A DNA stretch of 64,000 nucleotides. Source: Notospermus geniculatus (lineage: Eukaryota > Nemertea > Pilidiophora > Heteronemertea > Lineidae). The notes below the pieces were generated by a model, which was given only the letters and a program-made list of their open reading frames with translations, did no database searches and was not told the origin of the DNA. Positions 39,471 through 51,550 of the stretch are shown piece after piece; position 1 is the first letter of the stretch, and each line of letters begins with the position of its first letter. Both the position numbers and the translations under genes were made by a program. The DNA is taken from positions 81,770 to 145,769 of the forward strand of contig NMRB01001102.1 in NCBI GenBank assembly GCA_002633025.1, in the 5' to 3' direction.

Positions 39471-40549
39471 AGTCCAACCCGCAGCAACTCGGAGACGAGT
39501 GTGACACTCTACATCTTGACTACTCAAGGGTTGTGACATCGCTCCGCCCTCCGACTACGCTCGCACAAACCCTTGACGAACTTCGCTATGGGAAGCCGTT
39601 TCCAACCGAATGTTCTGTTCGTGGTGGGTAAATCGCAATAGATAGAATGGCTAACCATCCTCGTTCCTAATACTTTCCAACCACAAAATACAATCGTCTT
39701 CGACTCGGAAGCTTTCGGCAACCTTCGGGCAGCCATTATAAGCACCTCGTCCGTATATAGCGGATTAAGTTCGACCACCATATGGTCGGTGATCAGGTCA
39801 GAAGTGATGCGGTTGTAGCATTGCGCAGACTAGAAATAGTTCCCTTATAATTTTTTATTTAACTGATGTTGTGTTTGCACAAAATGAGTTATTTCGCAAT
39901 AAATATTTATACAAAATACGTTTGAGTGGTTAAACTGTGCATTTTGCAACGATTTTTATTGAAAAATTCGTATGCATTAGGTACTGTTTCTCCCTCCCCA
40001 CCTCGATCACGAAACAACAATGGCCGCCATAGAAGTTCAACTTGAGAAGTTCAACGTGCTGTTATAGCGTGACTAACCCTTCATCAGGTAAGGCAACATG
40101 CTTCAACTCATTTTTCTATATGTAGCAACATTCACAATGCCTAATTGGTGACTTAGATCATTCAAATAGATAGTTTGAACAGTCTTGTCGAACCGATCTT
40201 CATCAAAGTAGTTCACGGAGCAATATGGCGCTGTCCGATATACGTCAGAGTTACGATGTTGGCACGAATCGTTCTCTGACGTTCAGATTGCCACAAAATA
40301 TACAGCGGCCGGTTTAACTGGCTTGGTGCCAACCTGGGAGCGAGGTTGGTTCACAAGCGTTCTGATTGGTGCACCGCAACTCGAGGTGCGAGAGAAACAG
40401 AAATCCTGGCGAAGTTCTCCAAGGGTTTGTGCGTACGAAGTATGAGTAGTACAGACACATGGTAGTCCATGATGGACACTCTACCACTGCGCCGAACTTG
40501 AACCGTTGGCAGGGTTGCGGTAAAAGGCCGCCTGCGGTGGACTCCACTT
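39471..40549. other. Intergenic sequence, no gene recognised
   Basis: Short open frames only; no domain or splice support on either strand. Confidence 0.35.
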
Positions 40550-40785
40550 CCTACTCTCGACTAGTCGGGCAGTGATGCGCTGAATGAGCTGCTCCTTGAG
40601 TTCCCCAGAAAGGTTTCTGGAGAGACTGGGGGAATACTGTGAAGCGCTCCGAGAGGCCGCTGGCTCGATTCCCGGGTAAATCACCACTTTGCAATTACTG
40701 GTCTTAGAGGATCAAGTGATGCACTGAATGAGCTGCTCTTTGAGTTCCCCAGAAAGGTTTCTGGAGAGACTGGGGTGATTCTCTT
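40550..40785 (+). repeat. SINE-like core, two tandem units
   Basis: 'tgatgcrctgaatgagctgctc' ... 'ccccagaaaggtttctggag' occurs twice, 142 bases apart. Resembles the core of SINE family 1 ('gctgaatgagcagctcatct', 'gaaaggtttcaggatagact'). Confidence 0.65.
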
Positions 40786-41989
40786 CTTTGAGACGACGTG
40801 ACATTGGAAAGAGCCACCCATGTAAACATTTCATATTGTCATTAAAGGAGCACGGTATTGGATTCGACTGCCGGCGTAGAGGGAGCCACCTAGCGGCAGC
40901 AAAACGAACTACAAAAATGCATTACAAAATGTACGTAGTAAATCGGGTCAATTCGCCGACAAATAGTTAGTCCCTGGGTTGGAGAGTTGCGCGGTGGCGC
41001 CGGCTGTCGAAAAAAGGGGCAATACTGTGATCATTTAATATAATCTTCTACAGCTGTCCTCTCTTCGGTGTTTTTGCACCAACACGCCATGTTTCCTGCA
41101 TTTTCTCATTTTGACTCCCTGCCTAACTATATTGTAGGTAATGGCTGCCATCCATCACTGACAGCACTCTCAGGGTCGTCAGAATAAGTCTCTGACACGA
41201 ATCGTGCGCAAGTAAATCAGTTATTCAGGGCTGCAGCTTGCGACGAGAATCGCAAGGAGTTATCGCAGATCCACCGCAAGAGAACCACTGACACACTGGC
41301 CGAAGCGAAGATTGGCATCATCGCAACACTATCGCAACGAAATCGCAAATATGGAAACCAGGAGAGACATCAACGCCGAAATCGATGAAAAAGACGCCAA
41401 CAACGACAACGACAACAAGAACTGATAAAGCCAACAACTAGAGCTTTCCTATCGTGGGAAATTTAATTTTCATCCCTCGCCGCAAAACAAATTGATTGCA
41501 TTAATTCTGCTCTCAAAGCTTTCATAAACACGCGACATTTCCGAGGAAATGTATTCATTAATTGTTTCCTTATAATTGTAATAACTGTCAAATCATTGTT
41601 AATAAATCCTCCTAATTATTCATAACTGTTATATCGCGTGCGATAGATGCAAAAGAGATTATCTTAATCCTAATGCAAAGATATTCGTGATAAACAAATT
41701 AAACCCTTTAGATGATCGCTGATAATTACTTATGGTCGCAATTAGTATGAGATCAGACACGAAACAGTCGACTAAACTTAAAATTATCTTAATGCGATTG
41801 AGGTAAGAAGGTGACAATAACCAAATATTTCTGCTCCTTTCAATAAAATCGAATTATCTCATAAGTTACTTTTAATTGACACCCGGACATCAATTACACA
41901 GATTTAAAAATAGACATAAGATGGTCGTAAAATTAATTGGACAAAATGTCAACTTGGCAGGCTCTACTTCAAGCTGTACTATTTTGCTT
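40786..41989. other. Intergenic sequence, AT-rich, no gene
   Basis: From about 41450 it is very AT-rich with TAATTA words. No exon or RNA gene seen. Confidence 0.4.
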
Positions 41990-42137
41990 GCCAGGCGCAC
42001 ATGGCCACGGCAAATCTCAATGCGGTAGGGGTGTTTTTAAAATCGACTGCCCCGGCTGAATGACGAGTCCAACAGCGTTGGGTCAGTCAATTTTAAAAAC
42101 ACCCCTGCCGCATTGGGATTTGCCGCCGATGTGCGCC
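41990..42137. mobile_element. Snapback element
   Basis: 'aggcgcacatggccacggca' + 'aatctcaatgcggtaggggt' and complement ending 'tgccgccgatgtgcgcct'. Confidence 0.85.
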
Positions 42138-42454
42138 TAACCTTACCGTACGATTTTTCTGCGAAGGCCTACGGACAGATATCAAATATACGAATCATAT
42201 TTAAGACGACGGTGGACTTCTGCGCTTTTCTGAATGTGTTTGAAATTCATGGAATATTTTCCGATTCACTTGAAAAGTTGAACGCAGCGAATGCGATTAA
42301 AGTTCGGCAGGACGTTTGAACCGACGGAACACATGTGGGATTTTCTTTTTTGATGTAAGTGAAAACGATGATTGTTTTTTTTTCTATTATAATTATCATT
42401 TTATAATTGTTAGTTCGGAAAATTCTATTCTATTATGCGCTTATGAATTTTTTT

Positions 42455-42885
42455 ATTAGTCACGGTGGTAAAGATTGAGGTAGAATCGAAAAACTTACCT
42501 GGAGGTCACAGGTTCGATTTCCGCCCAGTTGGCCGCTTTTATTCCCATCTGATCTGAAAGGATCAAGTGATGCACTGAATGAGCTCCTTAAAGAAAATGT
42601 ATCACGGGTATTTTCGCGGGCCACAAAAATCATTGTTTGTTTACATTTTGTTTGTTTATGTCCAGATATTTCTTTGTCTTATGAATGATTTGTGTTGGTG
42701 GCATACATCTCTAGAAATTCTTTTGATGCCGGAAGTGTTGAATTTGGTGGGTTGGCATGTCCCAAGGGTCCAAAATAACATAATGTAAACATCCCATGTT
42801 TACAAACATTGAATGTAAACAATGAAGTCGTGATACATTATCTTTAATGAGTAAACCAGAAAGGTTTCTAGGGGTATCATATTTT
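42455..42885 (+). mobile_element. SINE-like element interrupted by a TTAAAGATAATG MITE
   Basis: tRNA-like head with B-box-like 'acaggttcgatttccgcc', then 'tgatgcactgaatgagctcc'. The core resumes after the MITE with 'aaaccagaaaggtttctagg'. Confidence 0.7.
42588..42846. mobile_element. TTAAAGATAATG-ended MITE (copy 2)
   Basis: Starts ttaaagaaaatgtatcacgg, ends 'gtgatacattatctttaa'. Nested in the SINE-like element. Confidence 0.85.
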
Positions 42886-44045
42886 AAATGCTTGATCTTG
42901 GTATCAAAATTCTGTCGGAAAATGCGTTAGTGTCTTTTTTTATCTCCGAGGTCTTGATAACGCAACCAAGGACTCGCTGGTGGGTATAGATTTGGACCGG
43001 CGCAAAATCTGTATATCAAAATTTGGGGCATCTGAGAAGAGAAATTATAAGCTCAGCGTCGATCATTGGTCGTGGCACCAAGACACGTCGGGTGTAGCGA
43101 AAGGGGGTCAAAACCCTGGCGCAGTGCCTGGAAATTCTCATCCTCGCGCCCAGGGTCTTCACAACCGGCTCCCCAACTCGCGCTTGGTTCAGACCCTGGC
43201 GACATCCATGCCATTTTAGTGGGGAACCTGCGGAGCACTCGACTCCGCCGAATCCAGCCAATCAGAGTGAAGCTTCTATCCCGTCTTGGTCATATCCCAA
43301 ATATGGTAGTTGTGAAATTTTCTCGATTCGCTGACAAACCCGCTGAGTTTCTGATTGTTCCTGAATTAACTTCCCGTCAACATGATTCTCACGGATTATC
43401 TTGTCAACGAGGACGTACTAATGGGATCAGAACACGAAGGTATGATCCAGTTCATGTGTTTGGGGCAGCTGTCATTCGGCAGCGTGCATAAATTATGGAA
43501 TGAGATACAATGCTAGGAGCCTGGTATCCGGTAACTCATAATACCAGATGTATGTGCAGACGTTGTAGCACTAGGCGCGATATTTGTCTGTTACATCAAG
43601 TGGCATTTCCCCACTGCTTTGCATGGTTTGTTCGTGAATTACCAATTGGCGAGTACACACGAGGGAATGTCCATCTTCCCCACCGAAACGGTGTGGATGT
43701 CCTCAGGGCATTGAGGGAGGGTACGACCGTAAATGACCTGAGATTCTCAGGATGGGAAATTCTATATATATCAGTGGTTGTATATTATGTAAAGATTTTG
43801 AAGCGGCCATTATTTCAAATGATGTTGAACGCTGTCAAACGTTGTTGAAAAGCCCCGATAGCCTGACTGGTTATCACGTCCGCTAGGCATGCGGTTCCAG
43901 GTGTAATGTTTTTCACTGCCCCCCGTTTGCCAATGCCCCCAAACAAAAGATTGACGGAATAAGCCGCGACGTGACAATGGGGGAGGCACTGATCAACATG
44001 TCTTTCTGTATTTGGGTGTCCGCCGAACAATAAAGCGGGCATTGT
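42886..44045. other. Intergenic sequence upstream of gene C
   Basis: Contains longer open frames (43066-43491, 43510-43848, +) without a recognisable domain or conserved splice sites. Not called as genes. Confidence 0.35.
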
Positions 44046-44285
44046 CATACGGGGGCATTCTCATACATTACACCTGGTTCGAATCCAGCCCACGCCATAT
44101 GAGATTCATCATCCCCGGCTCTTCACGTCCGTCGCATGGGACAGTAAGCCGTAGTGTCTTGTACCTTGTACCTTTGCAAGGGCAAGTAAAAGACCCCATC
44201 CAAGTGAGGAACATGAGTAGCTTGAGATGGACTCTTCCATACTAACCAGGGCCATTAATGCTTAGGCTTCAACCCTGATGGAAAC
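44046..44285 (+). mobile_element. SINE family 2, most complete copy
   Basis: B-box 'acctggttcgaatccagccc', body 'cttcacgtccgtcgcatggg', tail 'ggcttcaaccctgatggaaa'. About 115 bases upstream of the gene C start. Confidence 0.8.
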
Positions 44286-44403
44286 ATACAAAATACGAAC
44301 ACAAATTTCAAAGCCTGTTGATTGTCAACTGAACAGAACTTTCAACTTCAAAAAAGCGTTCACTTTCTCTGTTTTCAGTTGGAACTGGCCAATCAGCTTC
44401 AAG

Positions 44404-44467
44404 ATGTATCGAGTCGCTCATTATGTACTCATAATCATTGTGCTCATGATCCGGGATACGTTTGGTG
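44404..44467 (+). CDS. Gene C exon 1: signal peptide
   Basis: ATG with A at -3 (ttcaagATG). MYRVAHYVLIIIVLMIRDTF, then G|gtgagt phase 1. A possible 5' UTR acceptor ('ctgttttcag') lies 26 bases upstream. Confidence 0.78.
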
Positions 44468-47400
44468 GTGAGTAGTTTTTAGTGAGCTTCCACATTAATC
44501 TGACTCCCATTCCCACAAAACGCCTCGCCCCCCTATGCATTTTATATTGCCCGGCGGGCACAAGTTGTCTTTGTTTTGATTAGCGCACAGCGCCGTCTGT
44601 TAATACGCGGTGACACTACGCTGTAGCACAGGCCCCTGGAGAGCTATCAGTGAGTTTAGAACACGTATCTAACCAAACGTATCTGAAAAACACAACACGT
44701 ATCTAAAAACACACCACGAGCTCACAAATTCGTGAGTTCGGGGTGTACTTTTTACAAACTAGTGTTTTTTGGTTAGGTACGTGTTCTAAACTCACTGACA
44801 GCTCTCCAGGGGCCTGTGCTATAGCGTAGTGTCGCCGCGTATTAACAGACGGCGCTGTGCGCTAATCAAAACAAAGACAACTTGTGCCCGCCGGGCAATA
44901 TTTTTCGCATGTCTCCCTTTAAGGGCGCCACACACTAGCGATTTTTCGAGCGTTTTCTATGCGACCGGCCTTGCGACCACAGCAGCGACTGAACATATTT
45001 TCAGTTTTTTTTAAAATTTTTACTGACTCATTTGCGACAATTGCTTCCTTGGAAGATCAGTGATGTCGTGGATGACGTCATGATCGACCTCAAAGGTAAT
45101 TATCGCATGCGACGTAGTAGTCGCATCGGTAGTCGCCCCCATTTTAGTCGCTAGTGTGCGGCGCTCTTTACAAGGACAAGTAAAAGACCCCGGCCAGAGG
45201 TGGTGTATAGTGGTTCGGGCCTCCGACTAGCGGTCAGAGGGTCCCGGGTTCGAATCCCGCTGCTGGCGTGAGACTTTGGGCAAGTCTCTTTGCCTTACTG
45301 GCCTCTCTCCACCCAGGTGTATAAATGGGTACTGGTCGGAAATGCTCAGATTGTAGCGCTGAATGAGCAGCTCATCTGAGTTCTACTGAAAGGTTTCAGG
45401 ATAGACTGGGGTTAAAGTGTGAAGTCGGATGACACCTCTACCGTTGTTGATATCAGACTATAAACCCAAACTTTAACTTTAACTTTAAGATCCAAGTGAG
45501 GAACATGAGTAGCTTGAGACATGCGAGACGGCCTCTTCCATTTACCAGGGCCAACAATGCTTTGGCTTCGGCCCTGATTGAAAAATCCAACATAAATGAC
45601 ATAAATATGATATGTACATTGTACTTCTTTTTCAGGGAAACAGCAATGTGATGCTGACCACATTTTCACCGACAGTAAAGGTAAATCGTTCTGTTATGTG
45701 GTCCATGTTGAAAAAGCGAAATGGAAGGATGTGGAGACAAAATGCAAAGCTGCTGGGGGTAAAACAGCTCTCATCGACACAGAAGATAAATACAATTTCA
45801 TAAAAAGCAAGAACGACGCTTGGTTCAATCAGTAAGTTTCTGGTACTTTGTATAAATGTAGGCCATACACATGGTGCCCCAACTAGAGGCCTGACGGCCT
45901 GGATAGCTACGCTGGGCTGTCGCAGAGTTTCAAGCTCATTCGGTGGCTTTGCTGTGTTTGTTGGTAATATGAGCATCTCGACCCCAAAACTGCTTTCGAC
46001 TCTGTGACAACCCTCGAAATGCCCGTGGTCAGACCCTTTTAGGCTTCAGTTAAATCACTCCCGCCAAAATGATCGTCAATAGACGGTTTCGAGGAAAATG
46101 GCCGCCCTATTGTTAAATGGCGTTTGTTTTGGCTTTTTTGCGAACACGTGTACTTTTGGCGAAGTTCCATCTCAAAAATTAGCCAAAATATTCACACCAA
46201 TTCAGTTTGGTACACGCACTGCTGTGTTCATAGAAGTGAAATGTGCATTTAGATCCAGAAACCGAAGTGTTATTTGAGGGAAATTAGGTCGTAAAAATTT
46301 GTAAACAAACGGGCGCCATTTTCCTCGAAAGGGTCTATACCGCGCGGCCAATGGGACCTAGATCAATGCAAGAAACTAGCAAACAAATTTTGTCGGACGG
46401 AATGGAGCACTCTTTCTGGATTACAGCCACATAAACTAGGCCTATTACGAAATTCAGTAGGAGCTTTGAGAGATATAGGACTTTGAAGTGTAGTAGTCCT
46501 CACGGTCACCACTACCCAGAGCCCAAAAAGTAGTCCTAACGGTCACCACTACCCAGAGCCCAAAAAGTAGTCCTAACGGTCACCACTACCCAGAGCCCAA
46601 AAAGTAGTCCTAACGGTCACCACTACCCAGAGCTCAAAAATACCAATAGCAATGAATGGAGAATCTTTCTAGAAGAAAGAAGATATCCCGATGGGAGCTG
46701 TCAGTCAGTTGACCAATAGGTGTCACTGCGGCCCAATTCAATGCCTAGCGGAGCCATTCATGGTTGACTGAGCACCCATTCAGGGGGATTTTCTATTGTA
46801 TTGGTCCGCTAGAACTTTGCTGCCGGTGTAGTAGAATCTGTCCCCCGATATGTGATGTCCCCCAACAATACATTTACGGATTAAGCGGCACCACTGAATA
46901 GGAGCTGTCAGCGAGTTGACCACTAGGTGTCACTACGGCCCAATTTAATGCATCTAGCGGACCCAGTCATTATCGATCGCGCAGCACGTAGATTTTCCTG
47001 TACATTGGTCCGCTAAGACTTTGCTGCCATCTGTTGGCAATATACGCGGCTGACTGCTCCTACTGGACTCTAGAGAGACCAAGACCCTTAATCCTGTGAC
47101 AAACAATACAGGGGGACATCAGAAAGATGGGGGCATCAGATTCTATCACACCTGGGGTATTCTTCAATTTTCTATAAATTTTTCTATCTTTTATGTTTTT
47201 TTACGTTTTCCAGAAAGGATCAATATTGGGTTGGCGTGAAGGCAAAATGGGCGTGGATTAACACGAAGACTCAACCAACATATAACAACTGGCGCGATGC
47301 GAGTCAGATCAAGAAAAAAGATTCAAACTGTGCCTATCTTCTCAAGGGAACGTGGACATCGGAAGGTTGTGAGAAGGATGTGGATGGATTTATCTGTGAG

Positions 47401-50400
47401 ATGCCAGAAGAAAGTCCAGGTTCGTCCTTCCTTCAGGATGTGTTTAACCCCTTCACTGCTTGTGTCGAGTAGTACATGTACAAAACCAATACTCCTAGGA
47501 CTAAATTTGCAACTGTATGTTAACCCTGTCACATAGGCATTCATTGGAAAATACTCGGTGAGAGGTTTCCAATTATTAGTGAGGTTTCGCCAGCGCCCGG
47601 TTAGGCCCTACGACGACGTTTATCTATTGTGTGGGTATACCCACACAGTAGATAAACGTTGTCGTATGTCCTAAGGCCACGTGTTTTTTATTTATTGGTT
47701 TATGAGACCGCCGACTTGCTTTTTCCAGAAATCAGAAAAAAAATAAAATCAGAAAATGACCCAATTTTGTTTTATTTTTGCCGACCGAACTCATTTTTAA
47801 AAATAAAATGATGAAGAAAATAAAATCTTGTTGTTTGCTTTGTTTAAACCCGCTGATGATGGCAAATATCCGTGATTGAACTTTAAAAACGAAAATAAAA
47901 TGCGAATTTATCTTATAACAGAGAATCGAATGGTGCATTCAGCAAACTGACAACTGACACTTGGATGGATTTCGAATGACAGCTTTGTTCTGCAAGAATT
48001 TTAATTCTTCCGGTCATACATGGAAATTGGAGTCTAATTTTTATTTTTATTTTATTTCGACCACCCGACCATAAATTTTGGACGCCATCTCCCGTAAACC
48101 AATAAATATAAAACACGTGGCCTAACCGGGCGCTTGCGAAACCTCGCTTTTGAATACCTACACGACGGCTTTCTAACCCTGTTACATAGATATTCATTAG
48201 AAAGTACTCACTGAGAGCTTTCCAATGAACAACCCCTGACGGCTTCGGCTACCATTCAATTTTTTTCATTTTTGACAAAATCTGTCCTTGGCATTGAAAG
48301 GGTTAAAACGTATTTTCCGTTTCGAGTTTTACGGCAGGTGTGACAGGATTCTAAGTCCCCCAGGAATCTCATTCCTGTTTTTATTGCTGGACGACCGCCT
48401 CGGCTATAGCAACAATGGCCTTTGAATGTAACCTTACAATTTATAGCAAAGTGATGTAACTAGGAGGTACTTGCTTTCGTAGGACTCTCATTCCTATTAC
48501 ACCTGCTTCTTGTCTTAACCCAATACTCGAGTCAACAACGAGCATTGCTTATTTTACAAATGTGCACCCTTTTCATGTAGATTTGGCATTTAAAGCCCCT
48601 CCGTATAGAATTTTACGGTGTTTCCAAGTGTTAGGAGAATGCTGGTAGAGGTCTCATAGCCTCGTGAAGGTCCCCAAAATGCTTGCCTGATACGTACTTC
48701 AAAGAATCAAGACCTAGTTTTCAGCACACATTGAAAAAACTAGCTGTAGTGTATTCAGATATAGCACAGTAAATTTTACACTACACTAACGTCGAAGGAC
48801 GTAAGCACTTTGTGAATTCAGTACAGCTTTTAAAACTGGGCTGGGTTGCACAAAACTCATGTTAGCGCTAACATGATGTTAGCACTAACATCATGTTAAA
48901 TGACGTAAAATGACAATGGATTTTGACGTCATCTAACATAAAAGTTAGCGCTAACATCATGTTAGCGCTAACATGAGTTTTGTGCAACCGGCCCCGGTCC
49001 GCTAATTACATCGTAAAATGCAGATTTTGCTTAATAACCAATTTCGTAAAAAGAGGTGAATTTGAAAACCTTTTTTGGGGGGGGGGCAACAGTTAAATTC
49101 AGGAGATTTCCCTATCATCCAATTAGTGCTCGTTGTCCCCTGACCTTGCCACTATTCAGGCCGGTTTTCCCCTACTTCTTTCAGGATTATGTTCGAAATC
49201 TGGCTACACAGCCGTGAATGGAAGCTGCTACAAACTTTACCAACAAAAATCCAAATTTCAAGAAGCATTTCAACAGTGTAAAAACGATGGTGGGTTTATG
49301 GCCGTACTGGACACGGAGGGCAAAAATAAGATGGACAACATTGTGAGGTAAGATTCGAGGATGAACGTCCGCCTTCTGACGGTAACAAGAGGCCCATGGG
49401 CCTTGCGCTCAGCTGACTATGACCTGCCAACTCAAGAGGTTGAACAAGAGAGACAATGAGTACGGTAGATCGCCTATCACCGATAAATGGGAGCGTAATT
49501 GGCTGATAAGCAGTAATAGCTGAACTCAGAACGTAATTCGACAGATATCAGGGAGGTTTAGGAATCAAACGATAAACGTAAACGTTAACGACAACGTTAT
49601 ATTTTTACCGAAAATGCAATATAAAATCTGGTTGGTTTGTATGTATGAAAATAACGTTGTCGTTAACGTTTTCGTTTGTCGATTGATTTCTAAACCTCCC
49701 TAATAAAAGCTTTGCCCCTAACCACAGACTGTTCGCAAATAATGCTTACATGTATTTTTTTCCTTAATTTCATTTCAGTGACACAAAAAAGAAATACTGG
49801 TTTGGTTTAGACAAGGCGAGTAGCTGGTTTTGGCGTGACGGTGACACGTGGCAGTTAGTAGCCTCGGGCAAATGGCAGTCAGGCGAACCATCTGCCGATA
49901 CGAAAAAGGATTGTGCGTTATCTGAACATTCAAAAGATGACAAGTGGAAAAGGGAAAAATGTGACGTCGACAAGGATGCCTTCATGTGTGAATATGGTAA
50001 GAATAATTAAAAACAGATTTGAAAAGCAAAACTACATTTAATTTCAAGTTAAGCCGAGTTTACAGTTAAAGGTGCACTACTCCCCCTGAGAGTTTTAAGT
50101 TGCTCTCTATGGGCAATTCTGCTGTAGAAAGCTATGGGTAACTGTTTGTGTCACAAGCGAGGGCAGTAAAGAAACCAACAATATGGACTTGCTTATGCAA
50201 TGCCAAACATGTTTATCACGACTTCATTGTTTACATTCAATGTTTGTAAACATGGACGATTACATTATGTTATTTTGGACTTTTGAGACATGCCAACCCA
50301 CCAAAATGAATACTTTTGGAATCAACAGAATTTCTAGGGGCATGCCACCAACAAATTACTCATAAGACAAAGAAAGCCTGGCCATAACCAAACAAAATGT

Positions 50401-51550
50401 AAATAAACAATGAATTTTGTGGCCCGCGAAAATACCCGTGATACATTATCTTTAACGAGAGAAAACTCACTTGGATGAGTTACTTTAGTTTTGAATGTAT
50501 AGGCATCACTGTTGAAAGTAGACCTTTAGGAAAAACTGGAACTTTCCTATCTGGACGAGGTGTCCCAGCTAAACTGTACAGAGCACCAATGCTGGCGTGT
50601 ATGATATTCAGCCCCATCGTTGACTTTCCTACCGTCAGAGGCCACTACCAGTTAGCGGTCCTAGAACGTCATGGAATGTGACGTCATAGAGAAGTGCACG
50701 CCACAACGTCATCCATAATGATGTGAACACCGTGGCTTACGTCTGACGTCAAATTTTGTGAGGTTCCAGGACCGCTAACAGAGAGTACCGTCTCCTGTTA
50801 CGCCCTAAAATCGTCACCAGTTCAATAAGATTAAGGCCCGTATGCCACCAAAACGAACGGGTACAATACCACAAATTTTTTTGCCAAGATACAGAATAGC
50901 ACAAAATTGACACACAAACTGGTTTTTTCACCACTGCGTACCCGGCTGCCGGGTAAATATCACCAGCCTAAGGAAAAAGTCAGTCTCCAGAATTCACAAA
51001 TTTTCGTTTCAAGTGGAACTTTACAATCTGAAAGTTTCAGATTGTAAAGTTACAAGTTTCAGATTGTAAAGTTACACGTTTCAGATTGTAAAGTTCCACT
51101 TGAAAAAGACCCCGGTTGGGGTCGAAAATTTGTGAATTCTGGAGATTGACTTTTTGTTTATTACAACTTTTTTTGCTGTATATATAGACGAAAAAGCATT
51201 TTAAGCACAATCTGCTACGTCACATGTCTTCACATAGTGTACCCCTCACTATTTTTTCAGTGCCTCCTTGCTTGAAACACACTGAACACTATTCAAATTA
51301 CTTCCGGAGAAGATTTAAAAACCAAAGACTTGACATGGGCAAGTTCACCGGGTCAGCCAAGAAAGATAAGAATGACCACAAGGCACGGAGTCCTATTGAG
51401 TGTGTGTCCTTGTGCATGGCACTTCACCAGTGTAGCTGTAGTGCAGTCGAATATCAGAAAGAAAAAAAGTTATCATGTACTATGTTTGTTGGTGAAATTC
51501 AAACGATTGTAACAAAGCCGGATAAAGACGTTGATTTGTATGCCCCGTAA
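44404..51550 (+). CDS. Gene C: secreted two-CTLD protein with PAN-like C-terminus, about 378 aa, 6 exons
   Basis: Join 44404-44467, 45636-45831, 47214-47419, 49185-49347, 49779-49996, 51261-51550 (1137 nt, phases continuous). Residues: signal 1-21; CTLD1 22-155; CTLD2 156-282; PAN-like 283-378. Same exon plan as the ends of gene B (64-nt signal exon, CTLDs split by a phase-2 intron, phase-1 domain borders, PAN-like last exon), so B and C are paralogs that differ by insertion or loss of the Ig array. CTLDs keep cysteines and W-x-G but lack EPN/QPD-WND. No transmembrane segment. The last four exons are duplicated 9-10.6 kb downstream (D), and may be spliced as alternatives. Confidence 0.8.
44544..44901. 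mobile_element. Large near-perfect foldback in intron 1 of gene C
   Basis: Arms of about 150 bp ('atattgcccggcgggcacaa', 'gttaatacgcggtgacacta', 'caggcccctggagagct') with only a short centre. Confidence 0.9.
44930..45172. mobile_element. Foldback element
   Basis: 'ggcgccacacactagcgatt' and complement 'gtcgctagtgtgcggcgc'; inner 'gcgaccg'/'cggtagtcgc' pairs. Confidence 0.75.
45196..45485 (+). mobile_element. SINE family 1, copy 2
   Basis: B-box 'cgggttcgaatcccgctgct', tail 'aactttaactttaactttaa'. Near-identical to 14138-14421. Confidence 0.88.
45486..45595 (+). mobile_element. SINE family 2, 3' part
   Basis: 'gatccaagtgaggaacatga' ... 'ttggcttcggccctgattga'. The SINE family 1 copy appears inserted into it, since its 5' part ('aaggacaagtaaaagacccc') is at 45174-45193. 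Confidence 0.75.
45636..45831 (+). CDS. Gene C exon 2: CTLD1, N-terminal half
   Basis: Acceptor 'tctttttcag', donor CA|gtaagt, phase 1 to 2. KQQCDADHIFTDSKGKSFCY, ETKCKAAGGKTALIDTED. No duplicate of this exon was found near D. Confidence 0.88.
46494..46640. repeat. Minisatellite, 37-bp unit, four units
   Basis: Unit 'tagtcctaacggtcaccact'+'acccagagcccaaaaag'. Two units are at 56311-56390, the left edge of the duplicated segment. Confidence 0.9.
46660..47140. mobile_element. Composite of 'gatgtccccc' family foldbacks
   Basis: 'gggagctgtcagtcagttga', 'atgtcccccaacaatacatt' and 'atacagggggacatcagaaa'. The same block is at 56420-56905. Confidence 0.7.
47214..47419 (+). CDS. Gene C exon 3: CTLD1, C-terminal half
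   Basis: Acceptor 'acgttttccag', phase 2 to 1. QYWVGVKAKWAWINTKTQP, SNCAYLLKGTW, GFICEMPEESP. The donor CCAG|gttcgt is weak. If unspliced, the frame runs 17 more codons to TAG at 47470-47472. Confidence 0.85.
47576..48150. mobile_element. Type-B snapback MITE split by a second foldback
   Basis: Outer: 'gtgaggtttcgccagcgccc' and 'gggcgcttgcgaaacctcgc', with 'tttatctattgtg' hairpin. Inner element 47679-48120: 'ggccacgtgttttttattta' to complement. The whole nest is repeated at 57342-57912. Confidence 0.85.
48838..48997. mobile_element. Snapback element with 'gttagcgctaac' words
   Basis: 'gggttgcacaaaactcatgt' and complement; unlike its neighbours it is absent from the D copy. Confidence 0.85.
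49185..49347 (+). CDS. Gene C exon 4: CTLD2, N-terminal half
   Basis: Phase 1 to 2. LCSKSGYTAVNGSCYKLYQQ, FQQCKNDGGFMAVLDTE. Donor GAG|gtaaga. Confidence 0.9.
49553..49705. mobile_element. Snapback MITE, AGGGAGG-ended, interior type E
   Basis: 'cagggaggtttaggaatcaa', arms 'cgataaacgtaaacgttaac'-like, end 'tctaaacctccctaa'. Copy in D at 58589-58741. Confidence 0.85.
49779..49996 (+). CDS. Gene C exon 5: CTLD2, C-terminal half
   Basis: Phase 2 to 1. KKYWFGLDKASSWFWRDGD, GEPSADTKKDCALSE, WKREKCDVDKDAFMCEY. The EPN position reads EPS, and WND is replaced by WKRE. Confidence 0.9.
50205..50457. mobile_element. TTAAAGATAATG MITE (copy 3)
   Basis: Right end 'cgtgatacattatctttaac'; the left end is slightly truncated ('tttatcacgacttcattg'). 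Copy in D at 59240-59494 has both ends. Confidence 0.85.
50865..51165. repeat. Foldback plus 23-bp tandem repeat
   Basis: Three units of 'tttcagattgtaaagttaca' (51022-51100) between inverted 'agaattcacaaattttcg'/'cgaaaatttgtgaattct'. Present in C, absent from D. Confidence 0.8.
51261..51550 (+). CDS. Gene C exon 6 (terminal): PAN/Apple-like module
   Basis: Phase 1 entry, stop TAA 51548-51550. PPCLKHTEHYSNYFRRRF..., IECVSLCMALHQCSCSAVEY, LSCTMFV, end DLYAP. Same cysteine spacing as the terminal exon of gene B. Confidence 0.87.

Noticed and set aside
43066-43848. Two longer + strand open frames (141 and 112 codons)
   Set aside because: No recognisable domain, no splice context, composition not protein-like. 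Treated as chance frames in intergenic DNA.
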